A stretch of DNA of 60,453 nt from Caloramator sp. Lineage in GTDB: Bacteria > Bacillota > Clostridia > Clostridiales > Caloramatoraceae. The position numbers and the translations under genes were made by a program. The notes below the pieces were generated by a model that saw nothing but the letters and a program-made list of their open reading frames with translations, was not told the origin of the DNA and ran no database searches. Shown piece by piece: positions 25,147-35,237 of the stretch. How positions within the stretch are numbered: position 1 is the first letter of the stretch; each line of letters opens with the position of its first letter. The DNA is taken from the NCBI GenBank assembly GCA_026418935.1, contig JAOAAJ010000115.1:1-60453 (forward strand), given 5' to 3'.

Positions 25147-26315
25147 ATTGCTTCTTTTATAATATTCATAGCTTTCTGTAAATCGTCACAATTTATACAA
25201 TATGAAATTCTAATTTCATTTTTCCCAAGACCATTAGTAGCATAAAATCCTTCTGCAGGTGCAACCATAACAGTTTCTCCATTTAAATTGAAATCTGTTA
25301 ATAACCATTTTGAAAAATGTTCTGCATCTTCTATTGGTAATTTTGCAATTACATAAAATGCACCTTTAGGTTTTTGACAGATTACTCCTTCTATTTGTGA
25401 TAAACCTTCATAAACTACGTCTCTTCTTCGTTGATATTCTTCTTTAACTTCTACAAAATAGTTTTTATCAGTGTTTATCAAATTAGCTGCACCAATTTGT
25501 TCTATTGTAGGAACACATAATCTTGATTGGCATAGTTTAAGTACATTTTTTATTAATACTTTATTTTTACTAGCAATTAATCCTATTCTTGCACCACAAG
25601 CACTATAACGTTTAGATATACTGTCAATAAGAATAACTCTATCTAAAACATCCTTGACATGCATAAAACTAGTATATTTTAAATTATCATATACAAATTC
25701 CCTGTATACCTCATCTGCAATAATATATAAATTGTTTGCTTTAGCTATTTCTGCAACCATCCTTATTTCTTCTTCTGTATATACTACACCTGTAGGATTA
25801 CCAGGGTTAGATAATAAAATCGCTCTTGTTTTATTGTCAATTAGTTTTTCTATTTCACTTCTATCAGGTAAATGGAATCCATTCTCTGCATAAGTTAAAA
25901 AAGGCTTTACATTTACACCTGCAACTTCTGCAAAACCATTATAATTAGTATAAAAAGGTTCTGGTATTATTACATTATCACCAACATCACAAACAGCAAG
26001 TAGTGCAAATAAAATTGCTTCACTTCCACCATTTGTAATCATTATCTCATCTTTTTCAAAGTCAATATCCCATTCGGAGTAGTATTTTATAAAACTTTGA
26101 ATAAGCATATCTATACCTTGAGATGCAGTATATTTTAAAACAGGTTCATTAAATGTTTTAACTGCCTCAAAAAATTCATCTGGTGTTTTTACATCTGGTT
26201 GTCCAATATTCAAATGATACACTTTAATTCCTTTTGACTTCGCTTCTTCTGCAAAATACGCTAATTTCCTTATAGGTGATTCTTGCATATTTAATATTCT
26301 TGTTGATAAATGCAT
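25125..26315 (-). CDS. PLP-dependent aminotransferase, class I/II
   Basis: A 396-residue fold-type I aminotransferase. The PLP lysine is in SISKRYSACGARIG, the cofactor-contact motif is LLSNPGNPTGVVYT and the substrate arginine lies in KNEIRISYCI. It is most like aspartate-type aminotransferases, but the substrate cannot be fixed. GAGGGGGT precedes the ATG by 8 bases. A small gene lies 68 bases upstream on the same strand and could share its transcript. It ends within the bidirectional hairpin at 25108-25146. Confidence 0.88.
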   Translation of the reverse strand: MHLSTRILNMQESPIRKLAYFAEEAKSKGIKVYHLNIGQPDVKTPDEFFEAVKTFNEPVLKYTASQGIDMLIQSFIKYYSEWDIDFEKDEIMITNGGSEAILFALLAVCDVGDNVIIPEPFYTNYNGFAEVAGVNVKPFLTYAENGFHLPDRSEIEKLIDNKTRAILLSNPGNPTGVVYTEEEIRMVAEIAKANNLYIIADEVYREFVYDNLKYTSFMHVKDVLDRVILIDSISKRYSACGARIGLIASKNKVLIKNVLKLCQSRLCVPTIEQIGAANLINTDKNYFVEVKEEYQRRRDVVYEGLSQIEGVICQKPKGAFYVIAKLPIEDAEHFSKWLLTDFNLNGETVMVAPAEGFYATNGLGKNEIRISYCINCDDLQKAMNIIKEAIKAYRGL

Positions 26316-26383
26316 TAGTATTACCCCCTCATACTATTGTACATATATATATTACCATTAAATTTACAAAAAATAAATAATTG

Positions 26384-26533
26384 TTAAAATTTTCTCATAA
26401 TTTTGTTGTGGATATTAGCATAAAATCCAACTCCATCATTATGTATAGTTTCATGTTTGAAATATTTTCTATCCTCTATAGTATATGAAATTTTACCTTT
26501 TGTAGATTCATCTTTATTTTTTGCATTATACAT
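26384..26533 (-). CDS. Small hypothetical protein, 49 residues
   Basis: Start ATG at 26533 follows AGAGGTGAT by a proper distance. The protein is hydrophilic, begins YNAKNKDESTKGKISYTIED and ends with an aromatic/His-rich segment (HNDGVGFYANIHNKIMRKF). No transmembrane segment, signal or cysteine motif is seen. I do not recognise it. The good ribosome binding site and its place alone between two genes support a real small gene, possibly cotranscribed with the aminotransferase downstream. Confidence 0.6.
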   Translation of the reverse strand: MYNAKNKDESTKGKISYTIEDRKYFKHETIHNDGVGFYANIHNKIMRKF

Positions 26534-26628
26534 ATAATCACCTCTATTTATTATTATGACAATTAATTGCACAATTTATTTATATTAAATTTATTTATGT
26601 TTATATGTTTTTTTATCGAATTTTGTAG

Positions 26629-26634
26629 TATAAT
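26629..26634 (+). promoter_or_regulatory. Candidate -10 element for miaB
   Basis: TATAAT at 26629-26634 lies 45 bases before the miaB ATG. The -35 region (TGTTTT at 26606) is poor, so confidence is limited. Confidence 0.4.
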
Positions 26635-26678
26635 ATATAGTTGCTAAATATTATAATCTATAAGGAAGGTTGATACAT

Positions 26679-28013
26679 ATGAATAATAAAAAATATCTAA
26701 TAGAAACTTGGGGTTGTCAAATGAACGAAGAAGATTCAGAAAAAATGGCTGGTATGCTAAAAGAATTAGGATATAGTAGTGCTACAAGTCGTGAAGATGC
26801 AGATATTATTATTTTTAACACTTGTGCTGTCAGAGAAAATGCTGAACTTAAAGTATATGGTAATATAGGTCATTTAAAAGCATTAAAATCTAAAAATCCT
26901 GATTTAATAATATGTATTGGTGGATGCATGATGCAACAAAAAGGTATGCCAGAAGAGATTAAGAAGAAGTATCCATATGTAGATATAATATTTGGAACAC
27001 ATAACATTCATAGGCTTCCCGAGTTAATAAACAATGTTAAGCAAGGTAATACAAATATTATTGAAGTATGGGAACAAGAGGGAGATATAATTGAAGGTAT
27101 TCCAGTTGAAAGAAAAAGTGATATCAAAGCATTTGTAACAATAATGCATGGATGTAATAATTTCTGTACCTACTGTATTGTACCTTACACAAGAGGAAGA
27201 GAGAGAAGTAGAAAACCAGAAGCCATTATAGAAGAAATAAAAGATTTAGCAGCAAATGGATATAAAGAAATAACTTTACTTGGACAAAATGTTAATTCAT
27301 ATGGAAAAGACCTTGAAAATATGAGCTTTGCCAAATTATTAAGAATGGTAAATGAGATAGAAGGAATAGAGAGAATAAGATTTACGACATCTCATCCTAA
27401 AGATCTAACAGAAGATGTAATACTTGCAATAAAAGAATGTGATAAACTTTGTGAACACATACATTTACCCGTACAATCTGGTAGTACAAGAATATTAAAC
27501 AAAATGAATAGAAAATATACAAAAGAACAGTATTTAGAATTAGTTGAGTTAATAAAAAAACATATTCCTGATGTTGCTATAACTACTGATATAATTGTTG
27601 GATTTCCTGGTGAAACAGAAGAAGATTTCCAAGAAACGCTTGATTTAGTAAAAAAGGTACAATATGATTCTGCGTTTACATTTATTTATTCTATAAGAAA
27701 AGGTACACCTGCAGCAGAATATGAAGATCAAGTACCTGAAGATATAAAGCATGATAGATTCAATAGATTAATTGAAATTGTAAATAAAATAATCGAAGAG
27801 AAAAATGCACTATATAAAGATAAAATAGTTGAAGTTTTGGTAGAAGAAGTAAGTAAAACTGATGAAACTAAGCTTACAGGAAGAACAAGAACCGGTAAAT
27901 TAGTTCACTTTAATTCAAATGATAAAAACTTAATTGGTAAACTTGCTAAAGTTAAAATTACTGAACCCAGAAACTTTATATTAATTGGAGAATTTATTGA
28001 AGTAATAAGATAA
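26679..28013 (+). CDS. miaB: tRNA-2-methylthio-N6-dimethylallyladenosine synthase MiaB
   Basis: A 444-residue radical-SAM methylthiotransferase. UPF0004 cysteines are Cys13 (WGCQMN), Cys49 (NTCAVR) and Cys83; the radical-SAM cluster CxxxCxxC is Cys159/163/166 (GCNNFCTYC). A C-terminal TRAM domain follows. It adds a methylthio group to i6A37 of tRNAs; the prenyl group is added by MiaA, encoded downstream. Start ATG 26679 is 9 bases after AAGGAAGG. It heads miaB-mutS-mutL-miaA-hfq. Confidence 0.97.
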   Translation: MNNKKYLIETWGCQMNEEDSEKMAGMLKELGYSSATSREDADIIIFNTCAVRENAELKVYGNIGHLKALKSKNPDLIICIGGCMMQQKGMPEEIKKKYPYVDIIFGTHNIHRLPELINNVKQGNTNIIEVWEQEGDIIEGIPVERKSDIKAFVTIMHGCNNFCTYCIVPYTRGRERSRKPEAIIEEIKDLAANGYKEITLLGQNVNSYGKDLENMSFAKLLRMVNEIEGIERIRFTTSHPKDLTEDVILAIKECDKLCEHIHLPVQSGSTRILNKMNRKYTKEQYLELVELIKKHIPDVAITTDIIVGFPGETEEDFQETLDLVKKVQYDSAFTFIYSIRKGTPAAEYEDQVPEDIKHDRFNRLIEIVNKIIEEKNALYKDKIVEVLVEEVSKTDETKLTGRTRTGKLVHFNSNDKNLIGKLAKVKITEPRNFILIGEFIEVIR

Positions 28014-28016
28014 CGG

Positions 28017-28046
28017 CATATTAGTCTATGGCTATATGCCATTTTT
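28017..28046 (+). terminator. Hairpin with T-run between miaB and mutS
   Basis: GGCATAT and ATATGCC form a 7-bp stem with a loop of about 12 bases followed by ATTTTTT, directly before the mutS ribosome binding site. It may be a partial terminator or attenuator rather than a full stop, because no promoter is evident before mutS. Confidence 0.5.
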
Positions 28047-28062
28047 TAAGGAGGTATGTATT

Positions 28063-30684
28063 TTGGGATTAACTCCAATGATGCAACAATATTTAGAAAT
28101 TAAAAATTCCTGTAAAGATTGTATATTATTTTTTCGTTTAGGCGATTTTTATGAAATGTTTTTTGAAGATGCAAAAATTGTATCTAAGGAATTAGAAATA
28201 ACTTTAACAGGTCGTGATTGTGGATTAGAAGAGAGAGCACCTATGTGCGGTGTTCCTTACCATTCTGCTGAAACCTATATATCAAAATTAATAGAAAGAG
28301 GTTATAAAGTAGCAATTTGTGAACAGGTAGAGGATCCTAATGAAGCAAAAGGTATTGTTAGGAGAGAAATTGTAAAAATTATAACCCCCGGAACATTACT
28401 TGAAGGAAATTTATTAGAGGATGATAAAAATAATTTTATTGCATGTATTAAAAGAATTGATACTGGTTTTTCTATATCTGTATGCGATGTTTCAACGGGT
28501 GATTTTTTTGTAACTTCTATGGATAATAATAATATTTATATAATTACTGATGAATTATTTAAATATAAACCATCTGAAGTTTTAATAATAGAAACTAAAA
28601 GCAATGATTTATTAATAAATTCAATTAAAGAAAAATTTAACTCATTAGTCGAAGTAGTTGATGAAATTCAAAACTATACAGAATTCAAAAATCATTTTGG
28701 TGAAAAAATAAATATTCTAAATGAATTGGAATTAGAATGTAGTTCTACACTTTTTGATTATTTAAAAAACACCCAAAAATCTATATTAGGTAATATAAAT
28801 GACATAACTAAATATCAAATAAATAATTATATGCTATTAGATAGCAGTACCAGAAGAAATTTAGAACTAACTGAAACTATTATAAATAAAACCAAAAAAG
28901 GCTCTCTTTTTGGGATACTTGATAAAACTCGAACTTCAATGGGAGCCAGAAATTTAAGAAGATGGATTGAAGCTCCACTTACAAATATTATAGAAATCAA
29001 TAACAGACTTGATGCAGTAGAAGAACTCATAAATAATATCTATCATTTAGATAATTTAAGAGAATCTTTAAAAAAAGTGTATGACATAGAGAGGCTATTG
29101 TCTAAAATCGTGTATGGATCTGCAAATGCACGCGATCTTATTTCTTTAAAAAATTCAATATCAGAATTACCTTATATAAAAACTATACTTCAAAATTTTA
29201 ATTCAAACTTATTAAAAGGTATATACAATGATTTTGATACTTTAGAAGATATATATAATTTAATTAATATATCTATAGATGATAATCCACCAATTAGCGT
29301 AAAAGAAGGTAATATAATAAAAAAAGGTTTTAATGAAAATGTAGATAAATACAGATTAGCTTCAATAGAAGGTAAAAATTGGATTGCTAATTTAGAACAA
29401 AAGGAAAAAGAAACAACAGGTATTAAATCATTAAAGGTTGGATTTAATAAAGTTTTTGGTTATTATATAGAAGTTACAAAAGCAAATCTTTCATATATAC
29501 CTGAAGATAGATATATAAGAAAACAAACACTATCAAATGCAGAAAGATTTATAACACCAGAATTAAAAGAAATAGAAAATACAATATTAAATGCAGAAGA
29601 TAACTTGCTTAAATTAGAGTATGAAATTTTTGTTGATATTAGAAACAAAGTTGCTGCTCAATCTAATAGGATTCAAAAAACAGCTAAACTAATAGCTATA
29701 CTTGATACAATTCAATCCTTTGCAAAAGTGTCCATTGAAAACAATTATACAAAACCATCTATTAATAATGATGGAATTATATCCTTAAAAGAAGCAAGAC
29801 ATCCAGTAATAGAAAATATGATAAATGAACCATTTGTACCAAACGATTGTTTTATTGATAATAGTGACAATATGATTTTGATAATAACTGGTCCTAATAT
29901 GGCAGGTAAATCAACCTTTATGAGGCAAGTAGCTATAATTAGCCTCATGTCACAGATAGGTTGCTTTGTTCCAGCTAAAAGTGCAAATTTACCAATTGTA
30001 GATAAAATATTTACACGTATTGGGGCTTCAGATGATATATCCTCTGGTAAAAGTACATTTATGGTAGAGATGAGCGAAGTATCATACATTTTAAAAAATG
30101 CAACATCTAAAAGTTTATTAATTTTAGATGAAGTAGGTAGAGGAACTAGTACCTTTGATGGATTAAGTATTGCTTGGTCTGTTGTTGAATACATTGCAAA
30201 TAAAATTAAAGCAAAAACACTCTTTGCAACACACTATCATGAACTTACTGAACTTGAAGATAAATATAAATGTATAAAAAACTATTCTATTGAAGTTAAA
30301 GAATTTGATAATAAAGTAATATTTCTTCACAAAATTAGACGTGGTAAAGTTGATCAAAGTTATGGAATTGAAGTTGCAAAACTTGCTGGTTTACCAGATG
30401 AAGTGATTTTAAAGGCTAAAGAAATATTGGCACACTTGGAAGATAATAAAGATAGCCATATATCTAAAAATACATTTAACAATAAATTTACTTATAAAGA
30501 TAGTCAAAAGAAAGGAAATGAAAAAGAAATTGCAGCAGAAAGATTGGAGTTAAATTTATTTAATTATAAAGAAAATGAAATTATAAATGAACTTAGCGAA
30601 TTAGACATATTAAATATGACTCCTATGCAAGCATTTAATTATATCTACGATTTAATAAATAGAGTAAAAAGAATCAGGAGCTGA
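28063..30684 (+). CDS. mutS: DNA mismatch repair protein MutS
   Basis: An 873-residue MutS. The mismatch-binding Phe-x-Glu motif is FYE at residues 29-31, the Walker A loop GPNMAGKS is near residues 610-617, and Walker B/D-loop is SLLILDEVGRGTSTFDG. It detects mispairs and recruits MutL, encoded next. AAGGAGGT (28048-28055) places the start at TTG 28063; an in-frame ATG at 28036 lies before that site and within a hairpin. The C-terminal dimerisation tail ends LSELDILNMTPMQAF. Confidence 0.97.
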   Translation: MGLTPMMQQYLEIKNSCKDCILFFRLGDFYEMFFEDAKIVSKELEITLTGRDCGLEERAPMCGVPYHSAETYISKLIERGYKVAICEQVEDPNEAKGIVRREIVKIITPGTLLEGNLLEDDKNNFIACIKRIDTGFSISVCDVSTGDFFVTSMDNNNIYIITDELFKYKPSEVLIIETKSNDLLINSIKEKFNSLVEVVDEIQNYTEFKNHFGEKINILNELELECSSTLFDYLKNTQKSILGNINDITKYQINNYMLLDSSTRRNLELTETIINKTKKGSLFGILDKTRTSMGARNLRRWIEAPLTNIIEINNRLDAVEELINNIYHLDNLRESLKKVYDIERLLSKIVYGSANARDLISLKNSISELPYIKTILQNFNSNLLKGIYNDFDTLEDIYNLINISIDDNPPISVKEGNIIKKGFNENVDKYRLASIEGKNWIANLEQKEKETTGIKSLKVGFNKVFGYYIEVTKANLSYIPEDRYIRKQTLSNAERFITPELKEIENTILNAEDNLLKLEYEIFVDIRNKVAAQSNRIQKTAKLIAILDTIQSFAKVSIENNYTKPSINNDGIISLKEARHPVIENMINEPFVPNDCFIDNSDNMILIITGPNMAGKSTFMRQVAIISLMSQIGCFVPAKSANLPIVDKIFTRIGASDDISSGKSTFMVEMSEVSYILKNATSKSLLILDEVGRGTSTFDGLSIAWSVVEYIANKIKAKTLFATHYHELTELEDKYKCIKNYSIEVKEFDNKVIFLHKIRRGKVDQSYGIEVAKLAGLPDEVILKAKEILAHLEDNKDSHISKNTFNNKFTYKDSQKKGNEKEIAAERLELNLFNYKENEIINELSELDILNMTPMQAFNYIYDLINRVKRIRS

Positions 30685-30688
30685 TTAA

Positions 30689-32572
30689 ATGGGTGATATT
30701 AATATATTAAGTAATGATTTAATAAATAAAATTGCTGCTGGTGAAGTTATAGAAAGACCAGCATCTATAGTAAAAGAATTGATTGAAAATTCTATAGATG
30801 CTGGTGCTTCTGAAATTATTGTTGAAGTAGAGAATGGGGGTATATCCTTTATACGAGTATCCGATAATGGTAAAGGAATAAAAGAAGATGATATAGAAAA
30901 GGCCTTTATGAGACATGCTACAAGTAAAATCAAAAATGAGTATGATCTATTTAAAATTACTTCTCTTGGGTTTAGAGGGGAAGCTTTAGCAAGTATTGCA
31001 TCAGTATCAAAGGTAGAACTCATAACTAAAACAAGTCACTCTGATTTTGGTATAAAAGCTCAATTAGAAAACGGTAATATAATATTAAAAGAATACTGTG
31101 GAAGTACAAATGGAACAACAATAACTGTAAGAGATATTTTTTATAATGTTCCAGCAAGATTAAAATTTTTAAAATCTCCATCTCGTGAACAAGCATATAT
31201 AACCGAAATAATAGAAAATTTAGCACTATCTCACCCTCAGATTTCTTTTAAATATATATCAAATAAAAAAACAGTATTTATTACAACTGGGGATGGAAAT
31301 TTAAAGAATGTTATATATATAATATACGGAAAAAGTGTATTCGAAAATTTAATTGAAATTAATTCATCAAAAGAAACAATAACTTTAAAAGGTTTTATAG
31401 GCAACAGTAAACTTGAAAAGAACAATAGAAACTATCAATCTATATTTGTAAACGGGAGATTAATTAAAAATAAAACAGTTACCGCTGCAGTTGAAAATGC
31501 ATATAAATCAATGATATCAATAAATAAATTCCCCTTATTTGTTCTAAATCTATTTATTAATCCTGAGCTTATCGATGTAAATGTTCATCCAACTAAAGCA
31601 GAAATAAAGTTTTCTGATGAGCAGAAAATATTTAAAGAAGTTTATTCTATAATAAAGGATTCACTTTTAAAGAAAGAATTTATTCCTTCATATAATATTG
31701 ATGACAATACAGTCGATACCAAAACAGAGTTTTCACTAAATGATAATTATATAAATAGTTTAGAAGAAAAAAATAGTATATTTAAAGAAAATATTGATAA
31801 TAATTATAATGTCTATTCATCTAATAAATTTAGTAAAGAAGATATATATAAAAACATTAGCTTTAATTTAAACACTATAGATATAGAAAAAGAAGTATTA
31901 CAAGAAAATATAGAACAAAACAATACTATATCTAACTCAAATATTAAACCTGAAATAATTACTGATAATAATTATGAACAATCTATAATAATAAATCCAT
32001 CTTTCCTATTGCTAACCGTTGTTGGACAATTACATTTTACTTATATTATTGCTGAAGCAATTGAAGGTTTTTATTTAATTGATCAGCACGCAGCACATGA
32101 AAGAGTTTTGTTTGAAAAATATTTAGATGAATATAATAGTGGTAATTTGAATAAGCAAATTTTGCTATCACCAATTATATTGGAATTTTCACCAAGTGAT
32201 AAGGAAAAAATATTTAACAATATGCCATTATTAAATAAATTAGGATTTGATTTTGAGGATTTTGGTGGAAATTCAATATCTTTAAGAACAGTCCCAAATA
32301 ATCTTAAGATAAAAAATTATAAACTACTTCTAGAAGAAATACTATTAAACATTAACAATGAAATTCAATCTAATACAATAGAAAAAATTATATACACTAT
32401 GGCTTGCAAAGATGCAGTTAAAGCAGGCGACAAATTAAACCATCAAGAAATATTAAATTTGATTAAAGAACTTAGCAAATGTAAAAACCCATTTACTTGC
32501 CCTCATGGAAGACCAACTATGATAAAATTTGATTATATAGATTTAGAAAAAAAGTTTAAAAGAATAATGTAG
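30689..32572 (+). CDS. mutL: DNA mismatch repair protein MutL
   Basis: A 627-residue GHKL ATPase: NKIAAGEVIERPASIVKEL, DAGASEIIVEVENGG, DNGKGI and GFRGEALASI. A low-complexity acidic/Asn-rich linker (about 335-440) precedes the C-terminal endonuclease-type domain with DQHAAHERVLFEKYL and a final CPHGRPTMIKF, which includes the metal-binding motifs of strand-nicking MutL. It starts 4 bases after mutS and is followed by miaA. Confidence 0.96.
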   Translation: MGDINILSNDLINKIAAGEVIERPASIVKELIENSIDAGASEIIVEVENGGISFIRVSDNGKGIKEDDIEKAFMRHATSKIKNEYDLFKITSLGFRGEALASIASVSKVELITKTSHSDFGIKAQLENGNIILKEYCGSTNGTTITVRDIFYNVPARLKFLKSPSREQAYITEIIENLALSHPQISFKYISNKKTVFITTGDGNLKNVIYIIYGKSVFENLIEINSSKETITLKGFIGNSKLEKNNRNYQSIFVNGRLIKNKTVTAAVENAYKSMISINKFPLFVLNLFINPELIDVNVHPTKAEIKFSDEQKIFKEVYSIIKDSLLKKEFIPSYNIDDNTVDTKTEFSLNDNYINSLEEKNSIFKENIDNNYNVYSSNKFSKEDIYKNISFNLNTIDIEKEVLQENIEQNNTISNSNIKPEIITDNNYEQSIIINPSFLLLTVVGQLHFTYIIAEAIEGFYLIDQHAAHERVLFEKYLDEYNSGNLNKQILLSPIILEFSPSDKEKIFNNMPLLNKLGFDFEDFGGNSISLRTVPNNLKIKNYKLLLEEILLNINNEIQSNTIEKIIYTMACKDAVKAGDKLNHQEILNLIKELSKCKNPFTCPHGRPTMIKFDYIDLEKKFKRIM

Positions 32573-32580
32573 GTGATAAA

Positions 32581-33528
32581 ATGAAAAAAAAGAAAAAAAT
32601 AATAATTATAGCTGGTCCTACTGCGTCAGGCAAAACAAGTCTTGGAATAGAATTAGCTAAAAAAATAAATGGAGAAATTATATCTGCTGACTCAATGCAA
32701 ATATATAAATATATGGATATTGGAACAGCAAAACCAACTGAAGATGAAATGCAAGGTGTAAAACATCACCTTATTGATATAATATACCCAGATGAAGAAT
32801 TTAGTGTAGCTCTTTTTAAACAATACGCAGATAAAGCAATTGAACTTATATACTCAAATGGTAAAATACCTATAGTTGTCGGTGGTACGGGTTTATATAT
32901 AAATTCTCTAACATATAGCTTAAATTTCAGTGATAGTGCACCTGATAAGGAATATAGAGAGTATCTTGAAAATATTGCTAATCAATTTGGTGCAAATCAT
33001 TTACATGATATGTTAAAAGATATAGACCCCGAAGCAGCAAAAAATATTCACCCTAACAATGTAAAAAGAGTAATAAGAGCATTAGAAGTATTTAAAAACA
33101 CCGGAAAAAGGATATCTGAATATCAAAGTACAACAAAACTAAATGAACCTGATTATGAATTTGCTTATTTTTGTCTTGATATGCCAAGAGATGTATTATA
33201 CGATAGAATAAATAAAAGAGTAGATACCATGTTCGAAAAAGGATTAATACAAGAGGTAGAAAAGCTTTTAAACCTTGGTTATTCAAGAGATTTGCAATCA
33301 ATGCAAGCAATAGGATATAAAGAGGTTTTTGATTATTTAGACGGCAAACTTTCTTTAGAAGAAGTGAAGGATATTATAAAGCAAAACTCAAGAAGATATG
33401 CAAAACGTCAATTAACATGGTTTAGAAAAGATACTCGAATCTATTGGCTGGATGTTTATAATAAGCAACTCGACGAAATACTTTCAAATATGTTAGGATA
33501 TATAGAAGGAAAATTAAAAATCTTATAG
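32581..33528 (+). CDS. miaA: tRNA dimethylallyltransferase MiaA
   Basis: A 315-residue prenyltransferase. P-loop AGPTASGKTSLG near residue 11, SADSMQIYKYMDIGTAKP and VVGGTGLYINSL are family signatures. It transfers the dimethylallyl group to A37 of tRNAs reading UNN codons, giving the substrate of MiaB encoded upstream. It begins 8 bases after mutL (TAGGTGATAAA) and is followed by hfq, an arrangement also seen in Bacillus. Confidence 0.97.
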   Translation: MKKKKKIIIIAGPTASGKTSLGIELAKKINGEIISADSMQIYKYMDIGTAKPTEDEMQGVKHHLIDIIYPDEEFSVALFKQYADKAIELIYSNGKIPIVVGGTGLYINSLTYSLNFSDSAPDKEYREYLENIANQFGANHLHDMLKDIDPEAAKNIHPNNVKRVIRALEVFKNTGKRISEYQSTTKLNEPDYEFAYFCLDMPRDVLYDRINKRVDTMFEKGLIQEVEKLLNLGYSRDLQSMQAIGYKEVFDYLDGKLSLEEVKDIIKQNSRRYAKRQLTWFRKDTRIYWLDVYNKQLDEILSNMLGYIEGKLKIL

Positions 33529-33564
33529 AATATAATAATTAAAATTATATTGGAGGATGATAGT

Positions 33565-33816
33565 ATGGCAAAAAGTATTAATAATTTACAAGATGTATTC
33601 TTAAATAATGCTCGAAAAGGGAAGATCCCTGTATCAATTCATTTAGTAAACGGTTTTCAATTAAAGGGTTTAGTAAGAGGATTTGATAGTTTTACAATAA
33701 TATTAGAATCTGAAGGAAAACAAATATTAGTATATAAACACTCTGTTACAACTGTAACACCAGCTAAACCTATATTATATAATCAAGATGAACTAAATAA
33801 TAACCTAAATAAATAA
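33565..33816 (+). CDS. hfq: RNA chaperone Hfq
   Basis: An 83-residue Sm-like protein: [40 protein letters not shown] (Sm1) and [12 protein letters not shown] (Sm2, usually YKHAIS). It forms hexamers that bind sRNA and mRNA. I choose ATG 33565, 8 bases after GGAGG, over the upstream TTG at 33550. The final codons form part of a terminator stem. Confidence 0.96.
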   Translation: MAKSINNLQDVFLNNARKGKIPVSIHLVNGFQLKGLVRGFDSFTIILESEGKQILVYKHSVTTVTPAKPILYNQDELNNNLNK

Positions 33817-33845
33817 CAAAGCTTAAAAGGCTTTGTTATTTATTT
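33807..33845 (+). terminator. Terminator of the miaB-mutSL-miaA-hfq cluster
   Basis: AAATAAATAACAAAGC (33807-33822) pairs perfectly with GCTTTGTTATTTATTT (33830-33845) around a 7-base loop. The left arm includes the last codons and stop of hfq. Confidence 0.88.
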
Positions 33846-33875
33846 GTAATTAATGTTTACATAATATATTTTATG

Positions 33876-33904
33876 TTGATAATTTGTATTTTTACTAATT
33901 TAAT
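33876..33904 (+). promoter_or_regulatory. Possible promoter of the gamma-lyase-like gene
   Basis: TTGATA (33876-33881), 17 bases and TTTAAT (33899-33904) lie 40 bases before the start codon. The match is moderate. Confidence 0.35.
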
Positions 33905-33943
33905 GTTAGAATAACTATGTTTGAAGAAGGGAGGATAATAAAA

Positions 33944-35209
33944 ATGTTTGAAGATTTATACATAAAAAATGGAATAAAAAAAGAAATTATTGAATTATCA
34001 TCAAAAGCAGAGGATATCATTTATCCAATCTTTAAAGAATTAGATAAAATTAAGGAATACAATCAACTTAAAGTATTAAATGCAATGCAACAAGAAAAAC
34101 TTAGCGATTCTCATTTCACTTTTAGTACTGGTTATGGCTACGGTGATATAGGAAGAGACATTGTAGATAGAATTTATGCAAATATTTTTAATGCAGAAGA
34201 TGCAATAGTAAGACCTCATATAGTTTCTGGAACACACGCAATTGCTGCAGCACTACAAGCTGTTTTAAGACCAGGAGATACTTTAATGTCCATTACAGGA
34301 ACTCCATATGATACTTTGTTAAAAGTCATTGGTATAAAAGGAAGTGGTATGGGTTCTTTAAAGGAATATGGTATAAACTATAAACAGATTAATTTAAACA
34401 ATAATTTTAAAATTGATATAGATGCAGTTAAAGAAGAATTAAAGAAGGATAATACTATTAAAGTTATATCTATGCAGCGTTCTACAGGTTACGATTGGAG
34501 ACCTGCTTTAACTATAAATGATATTGAAATAGCTATAAAAGAAATTAAAAAAATTAATGAAAAGGTTATTGTTTTTGTTGATAACTGTTATGGGGAATTT
34601 TTAGATTTTAAAGAACCAACTGATGTAGGTGCAGATTTAGTAGCTGGTTCTTTAATTAAAAATATAGGTGGAGGAATTGCACCAACAGGAGGATATGTTG
34701 TAGGTAAAAAAGATTTAATTGAATTAGTTTCATATAGATTGACTGCACCTGGACTTGGAAGAGATTGTGGTTCTACTTTTGGTGTTATACGACAAATATT
34801 ACAAGGATTGTTTTTAGCACCTCATATTACAATTGAAGCTTTAAAGGGAGCTATTTTTTGTTCTAAATTGATGGAACTTGCTGGATTTGAAGTTTCTCCT
34901 AAATATAACGAAAAAAGAAGTGATATAATTCAAGCTATTAAATTCAATGATGAGAAATTATTAATAAATTTTTGCAAAGGGATCCAAAAAGGTTCACCTG
35001 TAGATTCGTTTGTAGAGTGTGAACCTTGGGATATGCCTGGTTATTCTGATCCTGTTATAATGGCTGCTGGAGCATTTATTCAAGGATCATCTATTGAATT
35101 AAGTGCTGATGCACCTATAAGACCACCATATATCGCTTATGTTCAAGGTGGATTAACATATGAACACTCAAAAATAGGTGTTATGAAAGCATTATCAAAC
35201 ATATTTTAA
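33944..35209 (+). CDS. ynbB: Methionine gamma-lyase-like / aluminium resistance family protein (YnbB-like)
   Basis: A 421-residue PLP enzyme of the family annotated both as aluminium resistance protein and methionine gamma-lyase. The PLP lysine is in AGSLIKNIGGGIAPTGGY; VSGTHAIAAALQAVLRPGD and ITGTPYDTLLKVIG are typical. Its true reaction is uncertain. ATG 33944 follows GAAGGGAGG; a second in-frame ATG at 33917 begins an 11-base copy of the same start sequence (ATGTTTGAAGA) upstream of that site. In B. subtilis ynbB also lies near hfq. Confidence 0.85.
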   Translation: MFEDLYIKNGIKKEIIELSSKAEDIIYPIFKELDKIKEYNQLKVLNAMQQEKLSDSHFTFSTGYGYGDIGRDIVDRIYANIFNAEDAIVRPHIVSGTHAIAAALQAVLRPGDTLMSITGTPYDTLLKVIGIKGSGMGSLKEYGINYKQINLNNNFKIDIDAVKEELKKDNTIKVISMQRSTGYDWRPALTINDIEIAIKEIKKINEKVIVFVDNCYGEFLDFKEPTDVGADLVAGSLIKNIGGGIAPTGGYVVGKKDLIELVSYRLTAPGLGRDCGSTFGVIRQILQGLFLAPHITIEALKGAIFCSKLMELAGFEVSPKYNEKRSDIIQAIKFNDEKLLINFCKGIQKGSPVDSFVECEPWDMPGYSDPVIMAAGAFIQGSSIELSADAPIRPPYIAYVQGGLTYEHSKIGVMKALSNIF

Positions 35210-35237
35210 AAGGCCAACAATTTTGTTGGCCTATCTA
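35208..35237 (-). terminator. Terminator of lexA
   Basis: GGCCAAC and GTTGGCC (35212-35233) form a 7-bp stem; on the minus strand it is followed by TTTTAAAA. The lexA stop codon lies in the stem. The plus-strand side lacks a clear T-run. Confidence 0.65.

Noticed and set aside
28036-28062. ATG 28036 as the mutS start
   Set aside because: It precedes the AAGGAGGT site and lies in a hairpin; TTG 28063 gives the normal MutS N-terminus.
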